Shown: positions 32,747-41,343 of the stretch, one piece after another | How the letters are laid out: each line of letters begins with the position of its first letter | How positions within the stretch are numbered: position 1 is the stretch's first letter | Assembly (NCBI RefSeq): GCF_030819275.1 | Contig: NZ_JAUTBL010000002.1 | Location: 126,501 to 190,500, forward strand | DNA length: 64,000 nt | Source of the DNA: Agrobacterium larrymoorei | GTDB lineage: Bacteria; Pseudomonadota; Alphaproteobacteria; Rhizobiales; Rhizobiaceae | Direction of reading: 5' to 3' | The notes under the pieces: model-generated | Databases searched by the model: none | Seen by the model: the letters and a program-made list of their open reading frames with translations, nothing else | What the model was told of the DNA's origin: nothing | Program-made: the position numbers and the translations under genes

Positions 32747-34024
32747 ATGAAAAAACTCTGGATACTCGTCAGCATCCTCGTTGTCGTCGCTGTGGCCGCT
32801 TGGCCGTTTCGTGACTCCATCCCCTATGTGAAATCGCTGCCATTCATCGCGTCGCATGAGCAAGCGACGCGGGTGGCTTCTAGCACAGATGGAAAGAGCG
32901 CCGACAGCCAAGGAAGCGGCGGGCGTGATCATGCCAAGGGACAAGGTGGCGGTCGTCGCAATGGCGGGCCGCCAGCTGTCTCCACCATAGCCGTCGAGGA
33001 AGCAACACTGCCAATGGATGTCCAGGCGACAGGCTGGGCCGTGGCCGCGGATTCCACCAATATCGCGCCGCGTCAGCAGGGTACGGTCTCTTCGATAGCG
33101 GCCACCAGCGGCCAGGAGGTCAAGGCGGGCGATCTCATCGTCAAGATGGACGATCGCTACGCGAGTGCCGCCGTTGCCAAGGACAAGGCCAACATCGCTG
33201 CCGATCAGGCCAATCTGGCGCAGGCTGAAGCTGCTTTCGACCGGGTGTCTGGGCTGGCCAAACAGAGTGTCGAATCCCAGCAGATGCTGGAACAGAGCCG
33301 CGCCACGCGCGATTCCGCTGCCGCCAAGATCGACGCCGACAAGGCGACATTGCAGTCCGATCAGGCAACTCTTCAGGACACTGAAATCCGTGCACCTTAT
33401 AATGGCCGCCTTGGCATCATCACGATCAGCCCGGGCGCCTATCTCAGTGCAGGCGTGACGATTGTCAGCATCACCCGTTACGACCCGATCTTCATGCAGT
33501 TCAGGCTGCCGCAGCGCTATCTTCAGCAACTGCATGAGGGACTGAAAAGCGGCGCGACCGTCGATATCGATCCGGTGGCAACCGGCGGCAGTCCCGTCGT
33601 CGGCAAGCTCGCGCTCTTCGACAACGCGGTCGATCAGGCATCGGGGACTGTGCTGGTCAAGGCAGAGTTCAAGAATGACAAAGGCCTCGTCTGGCCCGGC
33701 CAGTCTGCCAATGTCACCGTCCACTTCCAGTCCGACCAGAAGCAGATCGTCATTCCGACCGTGGCTTTGAGGGCAGGTGCAAATGGATCCTTCGTATACA
33801 CCGTGGATGACAATCATAAGGTTCATGTGACGCCCGTCGAGGTCGCCCGCTCCAACGGCGACATGACCGCGATTGCCAGCGGTCTTTCGGTCGGCCAGAA
33901 AATCATCGTGGAAGGACAGTCGGAACTGACGGATGGTCAGACGGTGGTCGACACGCCGAAAGCTGCGCCCGACCAGATGAACAAAGTCGCCCAGAACGCT
34001 CCCGTCACGGAGAACGCCCAGTGA
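32747..34024 (+). CDS. RND efflux periplasmic adaptor subunit (MdtA-like)
   Basis: A 425-residue membrane fusion protein. An N-terminal membrane anchor (about 4-20) is followed by a flexible Gly/Ser-rich linker. The barrel-sandwich halves lie around QGTVSSIAATSGQEVKAGDL and IRAPYNGRLGIITISPGAYL, with an alpha-hairpin coiled coil between (residues about 135-215). The beta-barrel follows, with PGQSANVTV near 320. It bridges the inner-membrane pump to an outer-membrane channel, which is not encoded here. Its stop overlaps the GTG start of the pump by four bases. Confidence 0.94.
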   Translation: MKKLWILVSILVVVAVAAWPFRDSIPYVKSLPFIASHEQATRVASSTDGKSADSQGSGGRDHAKGQGGGRRNGGPPAVSTIAVEEATLPMDVQATGWAVAADSTNIAPRQQGTVSSIAATSGQEVKAGDLIVKMDDRYASAAVAKDKANIAADQANLAQAEAAFDRVSGLAKQSVESQQMLEQSRATRDSAAAKIDADKATLQSDQATLQDTEIRAPYNGRLGIITISPGAYLSAGVTIVSITRYDPIFMQFRLPQRYLQQLHEGLKSGATVDIDPVATGGSPVVGKLALFDNAVDQASGTVLVKAEFKNDKGLVWPGQSANVTVHFQSDQKQIVIPTVALRAGANGSFVYTVDDNHKVHVTPVEVARSNGDMTAIASGLSVGQKIIVEGQSELTDGQTVVDTPKAAPDQMNKVAQNAPVTENAQ

Positions 34025-37000
34025 TCGCGCGCTTTTGCATCAATCGGCCCGTCGCTACCATTCTTCTTGCGATCGGGCTGACGCTCGCTGGCTTTGCCGG
34101 CTACAGACTATTGCCCGTCGCCGCTTTGCCGAAGGTCGATTTCCCCACGATCAACGTCTCGGCCTCGCTCTCCGGCGCCTCGCCGGAGACCATGGCGACC
34201 TCGGTCACGACGCCGCTCGTCAAGCAGTTCGAGACCATCCCGGGCATCAGTGAAATCAGCGCCACCAACACGCTCGGAAATACCTCCATCGTCATCCAGT
34301 TCGATTTGAACCGGGATATCGATGCGGCGGCAGCGGACGTGCAGGCGGCCATTTCGCGCGCGCAGCGGCAATTGCCGAGCAACATGACGACGACGCCGAG
34401 CTATCGCAAAACCAACCCGGCAGACGCGCCTGTCCTGCTGCTTGCCGTCAACAGCAAGGAGATGCCGGCAAGCAAGGTGGACGATATTGCGGAAAACGTG
34501 ATTTCGCCGCTGCTCTCCACCATTTCTGGCGTTGCACAGGTCAGCATCTACGGTGCCAAGACCTATGCGGTGCGCGTGGGCCTCGAGCCTTCATTGCTGC
34601 AAGCTCGCAATATCGGTGTCGATACGGTGACGACCGCGATCGCCCAGGCCAATAATCAGGTGCCAGTCGGCGCCTTGCAAAACCATAGCCAGCGCCTGAC
34701 GATCGATGCTGATACGCAAAGAACCAATGCGGATGAGTTCAAGTCGCTCGTCATCGCGACCGCAAACGGCGCGCCGATCCATTTGGGGGATGTCGCCAAT
34801 GTGCAGGATGGCGTGGACAATCCGGATGCGGGCAGTTGGTTCGATGGCGAACCGGCCATCATTCTCGCCGTCCAGCGCCAGTCGGATGCCAACACTGTCG
34901 ATGTGGTGAAAGCCATCCAGGACAAGCTGCCGGCGCTTCGCGAGCAATTGCCACCCTCGATCAACATCCATGTCATGAACGACACGTCCGTTGCGATCAA
35001 GGATGCGGTGTCGGACGTTCAGTTCACATTGTTCCTGACGATCGCGCTCGTTGTTCTGGTCATCTATCTCTTTACCGGACACCTGACTGCCACGATCATT
35101 CCGGGCCTCGCCGTTCCGTTGTCATTGATCGCTGCTTTCGGCGCCATGTATGTGCTCGGCTACAGTATCGACAACATCTCGCTTTTGGGGCTGACGCTGT
35201 CGGTCGGTCTGGTGGTGGATGATGCGATCGTCATGCTGGAGAATATTCTCCGCCTGCATGAAGAGGGCCTTCCCATGCGCGAGGCGGCGCTCAAAGGTGC
35301 GGCCGAAGTGAGCTCCACCATTCTGTCGATGTCGATTTCGCTTGTTGCGGTCTTCATCCCCATTCTCCTGATGGGTGGCGTGGTCGGTCGTCTGTTCAAC
35401 GAATTCGGCATGGTGGTGACGCTTGCGATCATGGCCTCGGTACTGGTGTCGCTGACGGTCACGCCAATGCTTGCCTCGCGCCTGTCGTCGCATTCGTCGA
35501 AGCCGCCTGCGATTATCCGCTGGTTCAATGCCGGTTTTGATCGCACGCTTGGCGTCTACGACCGCTCTGTCGGTTGGTGTCTGCGCCATCGCGGCATCGT
35601 TCTTCTATGCTTTTTGGGCTCTGTCGCCGCATCCGGCGTGCTGTTCTGGACCCTGCCGTCCAGTTTCTTCCCGCAGGAAGACATTGGCCAGCTGTCGGTC
35701 TCGACCCGCGCACGTGAGGATATTTCCTACACCGCCATGAGTGACCTGCAAAACCAGGTGGCGGCGGCAATCCGAGCCAATCCGGCGGTGCTGCATGTCA
35801 CCTCCATCGTCGGCGGCAGTTCGCGCAGCCCGCTCAACAACGGCTCCATGTTCGTACAGTTGAAGCCGAAAGAAAGCAGAGAGCCGCTATCGCAAACGCT
35901 GGCGGAACTCACCAAGGCGACCGCAAAGATTCCGGGCATCAGAACCTACATCACGCCGCAGCAGAGCCTACGCTTTGGCGGCCGTAGCTCCGCATCGCAA
36001 TATCAGCTCGTCGTACAGGGCTTAAGCGCCGATGCCACCAGCACCTGGTCGGGCAAGCTGATGGACGAGATGCGCAAGGATTCGACATTCACATCCGTGA
36101 CCTCCGATGCGCAGAACGGTGCGATTGCGGCGACCATCGTGGTCGATCCGGAAAAGGCCGCAGCCTATGGCATCACCAATGATCAGCTGCGCAAGACGCT
36201 GGAAATGTCTTTCGGCGGCTATGATGCGGCACAGATCCAATCGACCGGGAACAGCTACAATGTCATTGTGGAGTTCGATCGCTCCAAGCCGTGGACGGAC
36301 GACTTCCTCCGCGACATCAATATTCTCTCCACCAAGACCAATACGCTGGTGCCGCTCTCCAACTTCGCTACGGTGGAGCGCAAGCCGGCACCCGTGACCA
36401 TCAACCAGACTGGGCAGCTCGTCTCTACGACCATCTCCTTCAATCTGCCCGACGGCGTTTCGCTGAGTCAGGCGATGCAGCGGATCGATCAGATCAAGAC
36501 TCAGATCGATCTGCCTGCAGACGTCTTCACCACCTATGGCGGCACGGCGGCGATCTTCCAGCAGTCGCAGGGCAATACCGGACTGCTGATCTTGGCGGCG
36601 GTTCTGACCATTTATGTGGTGCTGGGCGTTCTCTATGAGAGCTTCATCCACCCGCTCACCATTCTGTCGGGCCTGCCGGCCGCCGCTTTTGGCGCGCTTC
36701 TGGCGCTGGAGATCATGGGCATGGATTTCTCCATCATCGCCCTGATCGGGCTGCTGATGCTGATTGGTATCGTCAAGAAGAACGCGATCATGATGATCGA
36801 CGTTGCGGTCGACAATATGCGCAGCAAGGGAGAGCCGGCTGCGGTTGCCATTCACGAGGCCTGCGTGCGCCGTTTCCGTCCGATCATGATGACGACCTTC
36901 TGTGCGCTTCTGGGTGCGCTGCCGATCGCGCTCGGCTCCGGCGCGAGCTCCGAGCTTCGCCAGCCGCTCGGCATCGCTGTGGTTGGCGGGCTGCTCGTGT

Positions 37001-37152
37001 CGCAAGTGCTGACCCTTTTCATCACGCCGGTGATTTTCGTCGAGATGGAACGGGCCGGCAAAGGTCTTGGCAGGCTGTTCTCAAGGCGTCACACAGTGGC
37101 GCATGAGGCCAACACAGAAACGTCCGGAACGCCCAACAAGGCGGCGGCGTGA
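34021..37152 (+). CDS. RND multidrug efflux permease (MdtB/AcrB-like)
   Basis: A 1043-residue inner-membrane RND pump of full length, with 12 predicted helices and two large periplasmic loops. The proton-relay Asp pair is Asp400-Asp401 in GLVVDDAIVMLE, and the partner Lys lies in GIVKKNAIMM near residue 919. The start MIARFCINRPVATILLAIGL and the segment ISEISATNTLGNTSIVIQF fit the MdtB/MdtC-like subgroup. It uses a GTG start coupled to the adaptor. No TetR or two-component regulator is adjacent, so control is unclear. The substrate is unknown. Confidence 0.95.
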   Translation: MIARFCINRPVATILLAIGLTLAGFAGYRLLPVAALPKVDFPTINVSASLSGASPETMATSVTTPLVKQFETIPGISEISATNTLGNTSIVIQFDLNRDIDAAAADVQAAISRAQRQLPSNMTTTPSYRKTNPADAPVLLLAVNSKEMPASKVDDIAENVISPLLSTISGVAQVSIYGAKTYAVRVGLEPSLLQARNIGVDTVTTAIAQANNQVPVGALQNHSQRLTIDADTQRTNADEFKSLVIATANGAPIHLGDVANVQDGVDNPDAGSWFDGEPAIILAVQRQSDANTVDVVKAIQDKLPALREQLPPSINIHVMNDTSVAIKDAVSDVQFTLFLTIALVVLVIYLFTGHLTATIIPGLAVPLSLIAAFGAMYVLGYSIDNISLLGLTLSVGLVVDDAIVMLENILRLHEEGLPMREAALKGAAEVSSTILSMSISLVAVFIPILLMGGVVGRLFNEFGMVVTLAIMASVLVSLTVTPMLASRLSSHSSKPPAIIRWFNAGFDRTLGVYDRSVGWCLRHRGIVLLCFLGSVAASGVLFWTLPSSFFPQEDIGQLSVSTRAREDISYTAMSDLQNQVAAAIRANPAVLHVTSIVGGSSRSPLNNGSMFVQLKPKESREPLSQTLAELTKATAKIPGIRTYITPQQSLRFGGRSSASQYQLVVQGLSADATSTWSGKLMDEMRKDSTFTSVTSDAQNGAIAATIVVDPEKAAAYGITNDQLRKTLEMSFGGYDAAQIQSTGNSYNVIVEFDRSKPWTDDFLRDINILSTKTNTLVPLSNFATVERKPAPVTINQTGQLVSTTISFNLPDGVSLSQAMQRIDQIKTQIDLPADVFTTYGGTAAIFQQSQGNTGLLILAAVLTIYVVLGVLYESFIHPLTILSGLPAAAFGALLALEIMGMDFSIIALIGLLMLIGIVKKNAIMMIDVAVDNMRSKGEPAAVAIHEACVRRFRPIMMTTFCALLGALPIALGSGASSELRQPLGIAVVGGLLVSQVLTLFITPVIFVEMERAGKGLGRLFSRRHTVAHEANTETSGTPNKAAA

Positions 37153-37159
37153 TCAGGTA

Positions 37160-37215
37160 AGAGCATTCGAGCAAAACTGTGCCCGGCTCTGCATCCGGAA
37201 CTGCTTCAGGTTGTC
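37160..37215. repeat. Partial copy of a rhizobial intergenic element
   Basis: AGAGCATTCGAGCAAAACTG and TGCATCCGGAACTGCTTCAGG recall the common Agrobacterium element with an AGCATTCCAGCAAAA...CGTCCGGAA order. The middle block is degenerate. Recognition is from memory and moderate at best. Confidence 0.35.
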
Positions 37216-37224
37216 AGAAGACAC

Positions 37225-37247
37225 AAAAAAGCCCGGTGTCCCGGGCT
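37225..37247 (-). terminator. Terminator between RND pump and cytochrome c genes
   Basis: AGCCCGG (37230-37236) pairs with CCGGGCT (37241-37247) around a 4-base loop. On the minus strand it is followed by TTTTTTG, 20 bases after the cytochrome c stop. It may also serve the + strand transcript. Confidence 0.8.
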
Positions 37248-37266
37248 TCTGCAAGATCCAACGTCG

Positions 37267-37851
37267 TCAGTTCGTGGGCATCGGTGCTGCCGGTGCGTTC
37301 GGATCCGGCAGCGGTGCCGGGCTGTCGGAAAGCGTGCGCAGATAGGCGATCAGATCGGCGCGCTCGGTTTCCTTCTTGATACCGGCAAAGCCCATTGCGG
37401 TGCCTGGAACATGCTTCTTCGGGGCTTCGATAAAGTAGCTGAGGTGATCGTAATCCCATTTCTCCGAGCCACCCTTGGAGAAGTCCTTCATGCCCGCGGA
37501 ATAGCTGAAGCCTTCGTGGCTCGCGATCGGGCGGTTGACGACGCCGTAGAGGTTAGGGCCGACTTTATTGGGGCCGCCCTTGTCCCCGGTGTGACAGCTC
37601 GTACATTTCTTGAACACGGTTTCGCCCTTGGCGGCATCGGCGGTTGCAAGAAGCTTGGCAATCGGCGTTGCTGGTGCCTCGGCTGCTCCTCCCGCGGCCT
37701 CGCCTCCACCCGATGTCTCCGCAACGATCGTATAGCCTTCCTTTTCCGGGGCAGCGGAATGAAAAATCCCGTCCGACGCTATCGATACCGTCATAAGGAC
37801 GAAGATCGTGCCAAGAAGGGCACCGACCGCCATGTTAACCCGTGAATTCAT
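37267..37851 (-). CDS. Membrane-anchored cytochrome c family protein (CycM-like)
   Basis: A 194-residue class I c-type cytochrome. An uncleaved N-terminal helix (about 7-26) anchors it in the inner membrane; an Ala/Gly/Pro linker follows. The heme motif is CTSCH with Cys83, Cys86 and His87, and the axial Met is Met153 in [11 protein letters not shown]. The C-terminal tail is Pro/Ala-rich. Rhizobial CycM donates electrons between the bc1 complex and terminal oxidases. The ATG at 37851 is chosen because upstream sequence overlaps the kdsB promoter. It diverges from kdsB. Confidence 0.93.
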   Translation of the reverse strand: MNSRVNMAVGALLGTIFVLMTVSIASDGIFHSAAPEKEGYTIVAETSGGGEAAGGAAEAPATPIAKLLATADAAKGETVFKKCTSCHTGDKGGPNKVGPNLYGVVNRPIASHEGFSYSAGMKDFSKGGSEKWDYDHLSYFIEAPKKHVPGTAMGFAGIKKETERADLIAYLRTLSDSPAPLPDPNAPAAPMPTN

Positions 37852-38002
37852 TGATTTGCGCTCCCTCACAACCGTTTGCTTGAAACGGGCATCTTGAAAT
37901 TGCGTGAAAGCTATGGCTTTTGCACAGCCTGCGCAACTTGAATATGCTCTCCGCCCCCCGTGACGTATTGCCACTTTTCCGGCGGAATTTGAAGGGTGTC
38001 GG

Positions 38003-38758
38003 ATGAATAATCGAAATTTCGAAAAAGCCATCGTGCTTATTCCTGCACGAATGGCCTCGACCCGCCTTCCGGGCAAGCCTTTGGCCGATATTAACGGCAA
38101 GCCGATGATCGTTCAGGTTGCCTTGCGCGCCCGCGAAGCAGGCGCCGAACGCATCGTTGTCGCGGTGGATGACGAGCGCGTTTTCGACGCGGTCAAATCA
38201 GCCGGTTTCGATGTGATCATGACCCGTCACGATCACCAGTCCGGCTCCGACCGCATCTATGAAGCTTTGCAAAAGGCCGATCCGGAAGGCCGCGCCGAAT
38301 TCGTCATCAATGTGCAGGGTGATCTTCCGACCATCGAGCCGGAAACGATTCGCGCCTCGCTTCTGCCGATGGACAATCCGAAGGTCGATATCGCCACCTT
38401 GACCGTGCCGATTACCGACGAGGACGAAAAGACCAATCCGAGCATCGTCAAGATCGTCGGCAGCCCGCTTTCGCAAACCCGCCTTCGTGCGCTCTATTTC
38501 ACGAGAGCAACGGCGCCTTATGGCAACGGTCCGCTTTACCATCACATCGGGCTTTACACCTATCGGCGTGCGGCGCTGGAGAAATTCGTATCGCTGAAGC
38601 CATCCGTGCTTGAGCTGCGAGAAAGCCTCGAACAGCTGCGCGCGCTGGAAGCGTGCATGCGCATCGATGCCGAGATCGTGCGCTCCGTTCCGCTCGGGGT
38701 CGATACGCCGCCACAGCTTGAGACGGCCCGCAAAATCCTTGCCAACAGACAGAATTGA
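38003..38758 (+). CDS. kdsB: 3-deoxy-manno-octulosonate cytidylyltransferase
   Basis: A 251-residue enzyme that activates Kdo with CTP to CMP-Kdo for lipopolysaccharide inner core synthesis. The nucleotide-binding motif [15 protein letters not shown] is at about 13-27. The metal-binding NVQGDLP is near 105, with the HHIGLYTYR segment and a final LEQLRALE helix. A GAAGGGTGTCGG ribosome-binding site precedes the ATG. It is followed by pheA after ten bases, forming a two-gene unit with no evident metabolic link. Confidence 0.95.
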   Translation: MNNRNFEKAIVLIPARMASTRLPGKPLADINGKPMIVQVALRAREAGAERIVVAVDDERVFDAVKSAGFDVIMTRHDHQSGSDRIYEALQKADPEGRAEFVINVQGDLPTIEPETIRASLLPMDNPKVDIATLTVPITDEDEKTNPSIVKIVGSPLSQTRLRALYFTRATAPYGNGPLYHHIGLYTYRRAALEKFVSLKPSVLELRESLEQLRALEACMRIDAEIVRSVPLGVDTPPQLETARKILANRQN

Positions 38759-38768
38759 TGATCGCACC

Positions 38769-39629
38769 ATGACCAGCAGCAATCGCATTGCCTTCCAGGG
38801 CGACTACGGCGCAAATTCCGACATGGCCTGTCGCGATGTCTTTCCAGAGATGGACCCGCTGCCGTGCCCGACCTTTGAAGATGCGTTCAACGCGCTGGAA
38901 AATGGCGACGCCGATCTGGCGATGATCCCGATCGAAAACACGCTGGCCGGACGCGTGGCGGATATCCATCACCTGCTTCCGGAATCGCGCCTGCACATCA
39001 TCGGCGAATATTTCATGCCGATCCGCTTCCAGCTGATGGTGCTGCCCGGTGTGCAGAAGGATGAGATTAAGACGGTCCACAGCCATATCCACGCGCTCGG
39101 CCAGTGCCGCAAGATCATTCGTTCCAACGGCTGGAAGGCGGTTGTTGCAGGCGATACCGCCGGCGCTGCAAAGCTGGTGTCGGAAAAGGGCGATCGCAGC
39201 ATGGCAGCCCTTGCCCCCCGTTTGGCCTCGTCGCTTTACGGACTGGATATCCTGGCTGAGAATGTCGAGGACTCCGAAAACAACGTCACCCGCTTCGTCG
39301 TGCTTTCCCGTGATGAGCAGTGGGTCAAGCGGACGTCCGAGCAGGACGTGATCGTCACCACTTTCGTCTTCAACGTCCGCAATATTCCGGCAGCGCTCTA
39401 CAAGGCCATGGGAGGCTTTGCCACCAACGGCATCAACATGACGAAGCTCGAAAGCTACCAGATCGGCGGCAAGTTCGTTGCGACGCAGTTTTACGCCGAT
39501 ATCGAGGGCCATCCTGAGGACGAGCCGGTCCGGCATGCGCTGGAAGAGCTGAAATTCTTCTCTGAGAAGGTCCGCATTCTCGGTGTCTATAAGGGCCACG
39601 CCATGCGCGGCAATTTCAACACCGTCTAA
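38769..39629 (+). CDS. pheA: Prephenate dehydratase
   Basis: A 286-residue monofunctional enzyme converting prephenate to phenylpyruvate for phenylalanine synthesis. The catalytic domain holds IAFQGDYGANSDMA, PIENTLAGRVADIHHLL and the family TRF motif in ENNVTRFVVLS. The C-terminal ACT domain (about 195-280) has GALA-like NIPAALYKAMGGFATNGINM and ESYQIGGKFVATQFYADIEG, giving phenylalanine feedback control. There is no chorismate mutase domain. It lies ten bases after kdsB. Confidence 0.95.
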   Translation: MTSSNRIAFQGDYGANSDMACRDVFPEMDPLPCPTFEDAFNALENGDADLAMIPIENTLAGRVADIHHLLPESRLHIIGEYFMPIRFQLMVLPGVQKDEIKTVHSHIHALGQCRKIIRSNGWKAVVAGDTAGAAKLVSEKGDRSMAALAPRLASSLYGLDILAENVEDSENNVTRFVVLSRDEQWVKRTSEQDVIVTTFVFNVRNIPAALYKAMGGFATNGINMTKLESYQIGGKFVATQFYADIEGHPEDEPVRHALEELKFFSEKVRILGVYKGHAMRGNFNTV

Positions 39630-39664
39630 CAGTCTGGCGATAATCGATGTTGGACGCGTGCAGC

Positions 39665-40633
39665 TTAAGCCGCACCGTCCCACTCGATCCAGTCGCGCAT
39701 CAGCCGATGGGCGATCGCGCCTTTGGGCGGCGGCAGCTGGCCATTGGCTCCCGTCATCTGCAGAAGTTCCGCCACTTCCTCACGGGTAAACCAGCGGCAA
39801 TCTTCGAGTTCCGCGTCGTCACGACTGATGTCGAAGGACAGGGCTTCGGCGAAACAGCCGATCATCAGCGTGTGCGGCATCGGCCACGGCTGCGAGGCAT
39901 GGTAGCGAACGCGTCCGACCTGAATGGCGGATTCTTCCCGCGTCTCGCGACGCACGGCGTTTTCGATCGTCTCGCCCGGCTCCACGAAGCCCGCAAGGCA
40001 GGAATACATGCCCGGCGGAAAATGCGCTCCGCGGCCGAGAAGGCACAGGTCCCGCTCCAGATCGACGGTCAGCATGATGACGACGGGATCGGTGCGCGGA
40101 AAGATCGTATGGCCGCAGCCGGAACAGATGCGCTTGTAGCCACCGATCCGAAGCTCCATCTGATCGCCGCAGCGACCGCAGAATTTGTTGTCTGCATTCC
40201 AGTTTACCAGGCTCACCGCCTGCGCGACTTCGCCCAGCAGTTCCTCGCCGACCAACTGGTCGCGGTAAAGGGTGCGCGCATCGGCCGCCTTGTAGTGGCT
40301 GGCAAGGGCCTCTTCGGCAATTTTGACCGGCACGGCAACGCGCGGTTCGCCATTGTCCCTATAGCCCAGCAGAATGGCCTGATCGAAATCGGGATCGAGC
40401 TCTGCCAGTTCGTAAGCCGCAAACAGAGGATCGAGAACCTGATCGTCATGCTTGAGGATGAGCTTGTTGCCGGCAAAGGCCAGAAGATGGGTGCCTTCAA
40501 CCTTCAAGGCATCGGCCACGCAGGTCTCGTTGCGATTTTCGGCAAGGCGATCAAGATCGTTCTGCGCAAAGGCCGTCAGGGCGGAGGGTTCGGGATGTGG
40601 CGAGGTCGTATCGAAAATGCGATGTGAAGTCAT
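39665..40633 (-). CDS. nudC: NADH pyrophosphatase / NAD-cap decapping Nudix hydrolase
   Basis: A 322-residue NudC. A four-Cys zinc ribbon (CGRCG and CSGCG, about 152-172) precedes the Nudix box GFVEPGETIENAVRRETREE. The NudC-specific SQPWPMPHTLM motif follows, which distinguishes it from other Nudix enzymes. It cleaves NADH and removes NAD caps from RNA 5' ends. The start codon shares one base with the stop of the HIT gene (TGATG), so the two are coupled. Confidence 0.95.
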   Translation of the reverse strand: MTSHRIFDTTSPHPEPSALTAFAQNDLDRLAENRNETCVADALKVEGTHLLAFAGNKLILKHDDQVLDPLFAAYELAELDPDFDQAILLGYRDNGEPRVAVPVKIAEEALASHYKAADARTLYRDQLVGEELLGEVAQAVSLVNWNADNKFCGRCGDQMELRIGGYKRICSGCGHTIFPRTDPVVIMLTVDLERDLCLLGRGAHFPPGMYSCLAGFVEPGETIENAVRRETREESAIQVGRVRYHASQPWPMPHTLMIGCFAEALSFDISRDDAELEDCRWFTREEVAELLQMTGANGQLPPPKGAIAHRLMRDWIEWDGAA

Positions 40634-41037
40634 CAGAGTGCGCCAGCCAGTTTCTTTATGAAATCCTGCTTATCGTGTTCCGCATAAGGGAGTGGGGTTC
40701 CCTGTCCCCAGATCGGCCCAGGCCAGCAAGGGTCGCCCTCGTTTCGGGCGATGATATGCACGTGGAGTTGGCGGACGATATTGCCAAGCGCGCCGACATT
40801 GATTTTCACAGCACCCGTCAACTCTTTCAGCGCCGAAGCCACGAGGTTGGTCTCGAAGGTCAGCACGGCCTGATCGAGCGGCGTCAGGTCGAACAACTCG
40901 CTGACATCATTGCGTTGTGGCACCAGCACCACCCAAGGCCAGCGGCAATCGTTCTGCAGCCGCAACTGGCAAAGGCCAAGCGTGGTAATCAAGACGCTGT
41001 CGCGCGCCAGTCTGTCGTCCAGGTGGAATGGGCCCAA
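40633..41037 (-). CDS. HIT domain protein
   Basis: A 134-residue protein of the histidine triad superfamily. The triad motif reads QLHVHIIARNEGDPCWP near residue 91, a variant H-x-H-x-x in which the third His is replaced. The N-terminus FHLDDRLARDSVLITTLGLC matches the rhizobial subgroup. Proteins with this fold hydrolyse or transfer nucleotidyl groups, but activity with the altered triad is uncertain. No ATG is available in frame; the TTG at 41037 has AGGGAGG upstream. It overlaps nudC by one base, suggesting a joint role in nucleotide hydrolysis. Confidence 0.85.
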   Translation of the reverse strand: MGPFHLDDRLARDSVLITTLGLCQLRLQNDCRWPWVVLVPQRNDVSELFDLTPLDQAVLTFETNLVASALKELTGAVKINVGALGNIVRQLHVHIIARNEGDPCWPGPIWGQGTPLPYAEHDKQDFIKKLAGAL

Positions 41038-41132
41038 GGCATCCTCCCTAAAATGGTCCGCGGTCTTGCGCCGCAGTTCGCGCTTAATAACGAACTGTTT
41101 TCACAGAGATAGCAGTTTTTTCAAGGCCTGAC

Positions 41133-41161
41133 TTGCATTTGCTTCTATTATTGCCGATATG
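41133..41161 (+). promoter_or_regulatory. Probable promoter of the SRP RNA gene
   Basis: TTGCAT (41133-41138) and GATATG (41156-41161) are separated by 17 bases. A start near 41168 coincides with the 5' end of the folded SRP RNA. Confidence 0.55.
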
Positions 41162-41167
41162 TGGCGC

Positions 41168-41265
41168 CGGGAGGTTGGTGGTGGACGAGCCACTCGCCAA
41201 CCGGGTCAGGTCCGGAAGGAAGCAGCCCTAACGAGCCAGGCACGGGTCGCCGTGCCAGCCTCCCA
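41168..41265 (+). ncRNA. ffs: Signal recognition particle RNA (small bacterial 4.5S type)
   Basis: The universally conserved core GGTCAGGTCCGGAAGGAAGC is present, with AGCAGCCCTAACGA completing the asymmetric loop. The 5' GGGAGGTTGG pairs with 3' CCAGCCTCCC, closing one long hairpin of about 98 nt. The RNA binds Ffh and targets nascent membrane and secreted proteins to FtsY. CTTTCTTTTA follows as a U-rich end. The placement just before dnaX is common in bacteria. Confidence 0.96.
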
Positions 41266-41343
41266 CCTTTCTTTTACGACACGCTCTGCTTCGCCGGGCC
41301 AGTTGAGCCTGAAGCGGGCCCCACTTCGAAAACTGGCGAGGCG

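Noticed and set aside
37482..37850. Frame upstream of the cytochrome c ATG to 38100 as a longer protein
   Set aside because: The added residues overlap the kdsB start region and lack a signal sequence. The ATG at 37851 gives an immediate membrane anchor as in CycM proteins.
41161..41343. N-terminal extension of dnaX through the SRP RNA
   Set aside because: The frame is open by chance across the SRP RNA. The extra residues are unlike DnaX, and homologues begin near the ATG at 41344.
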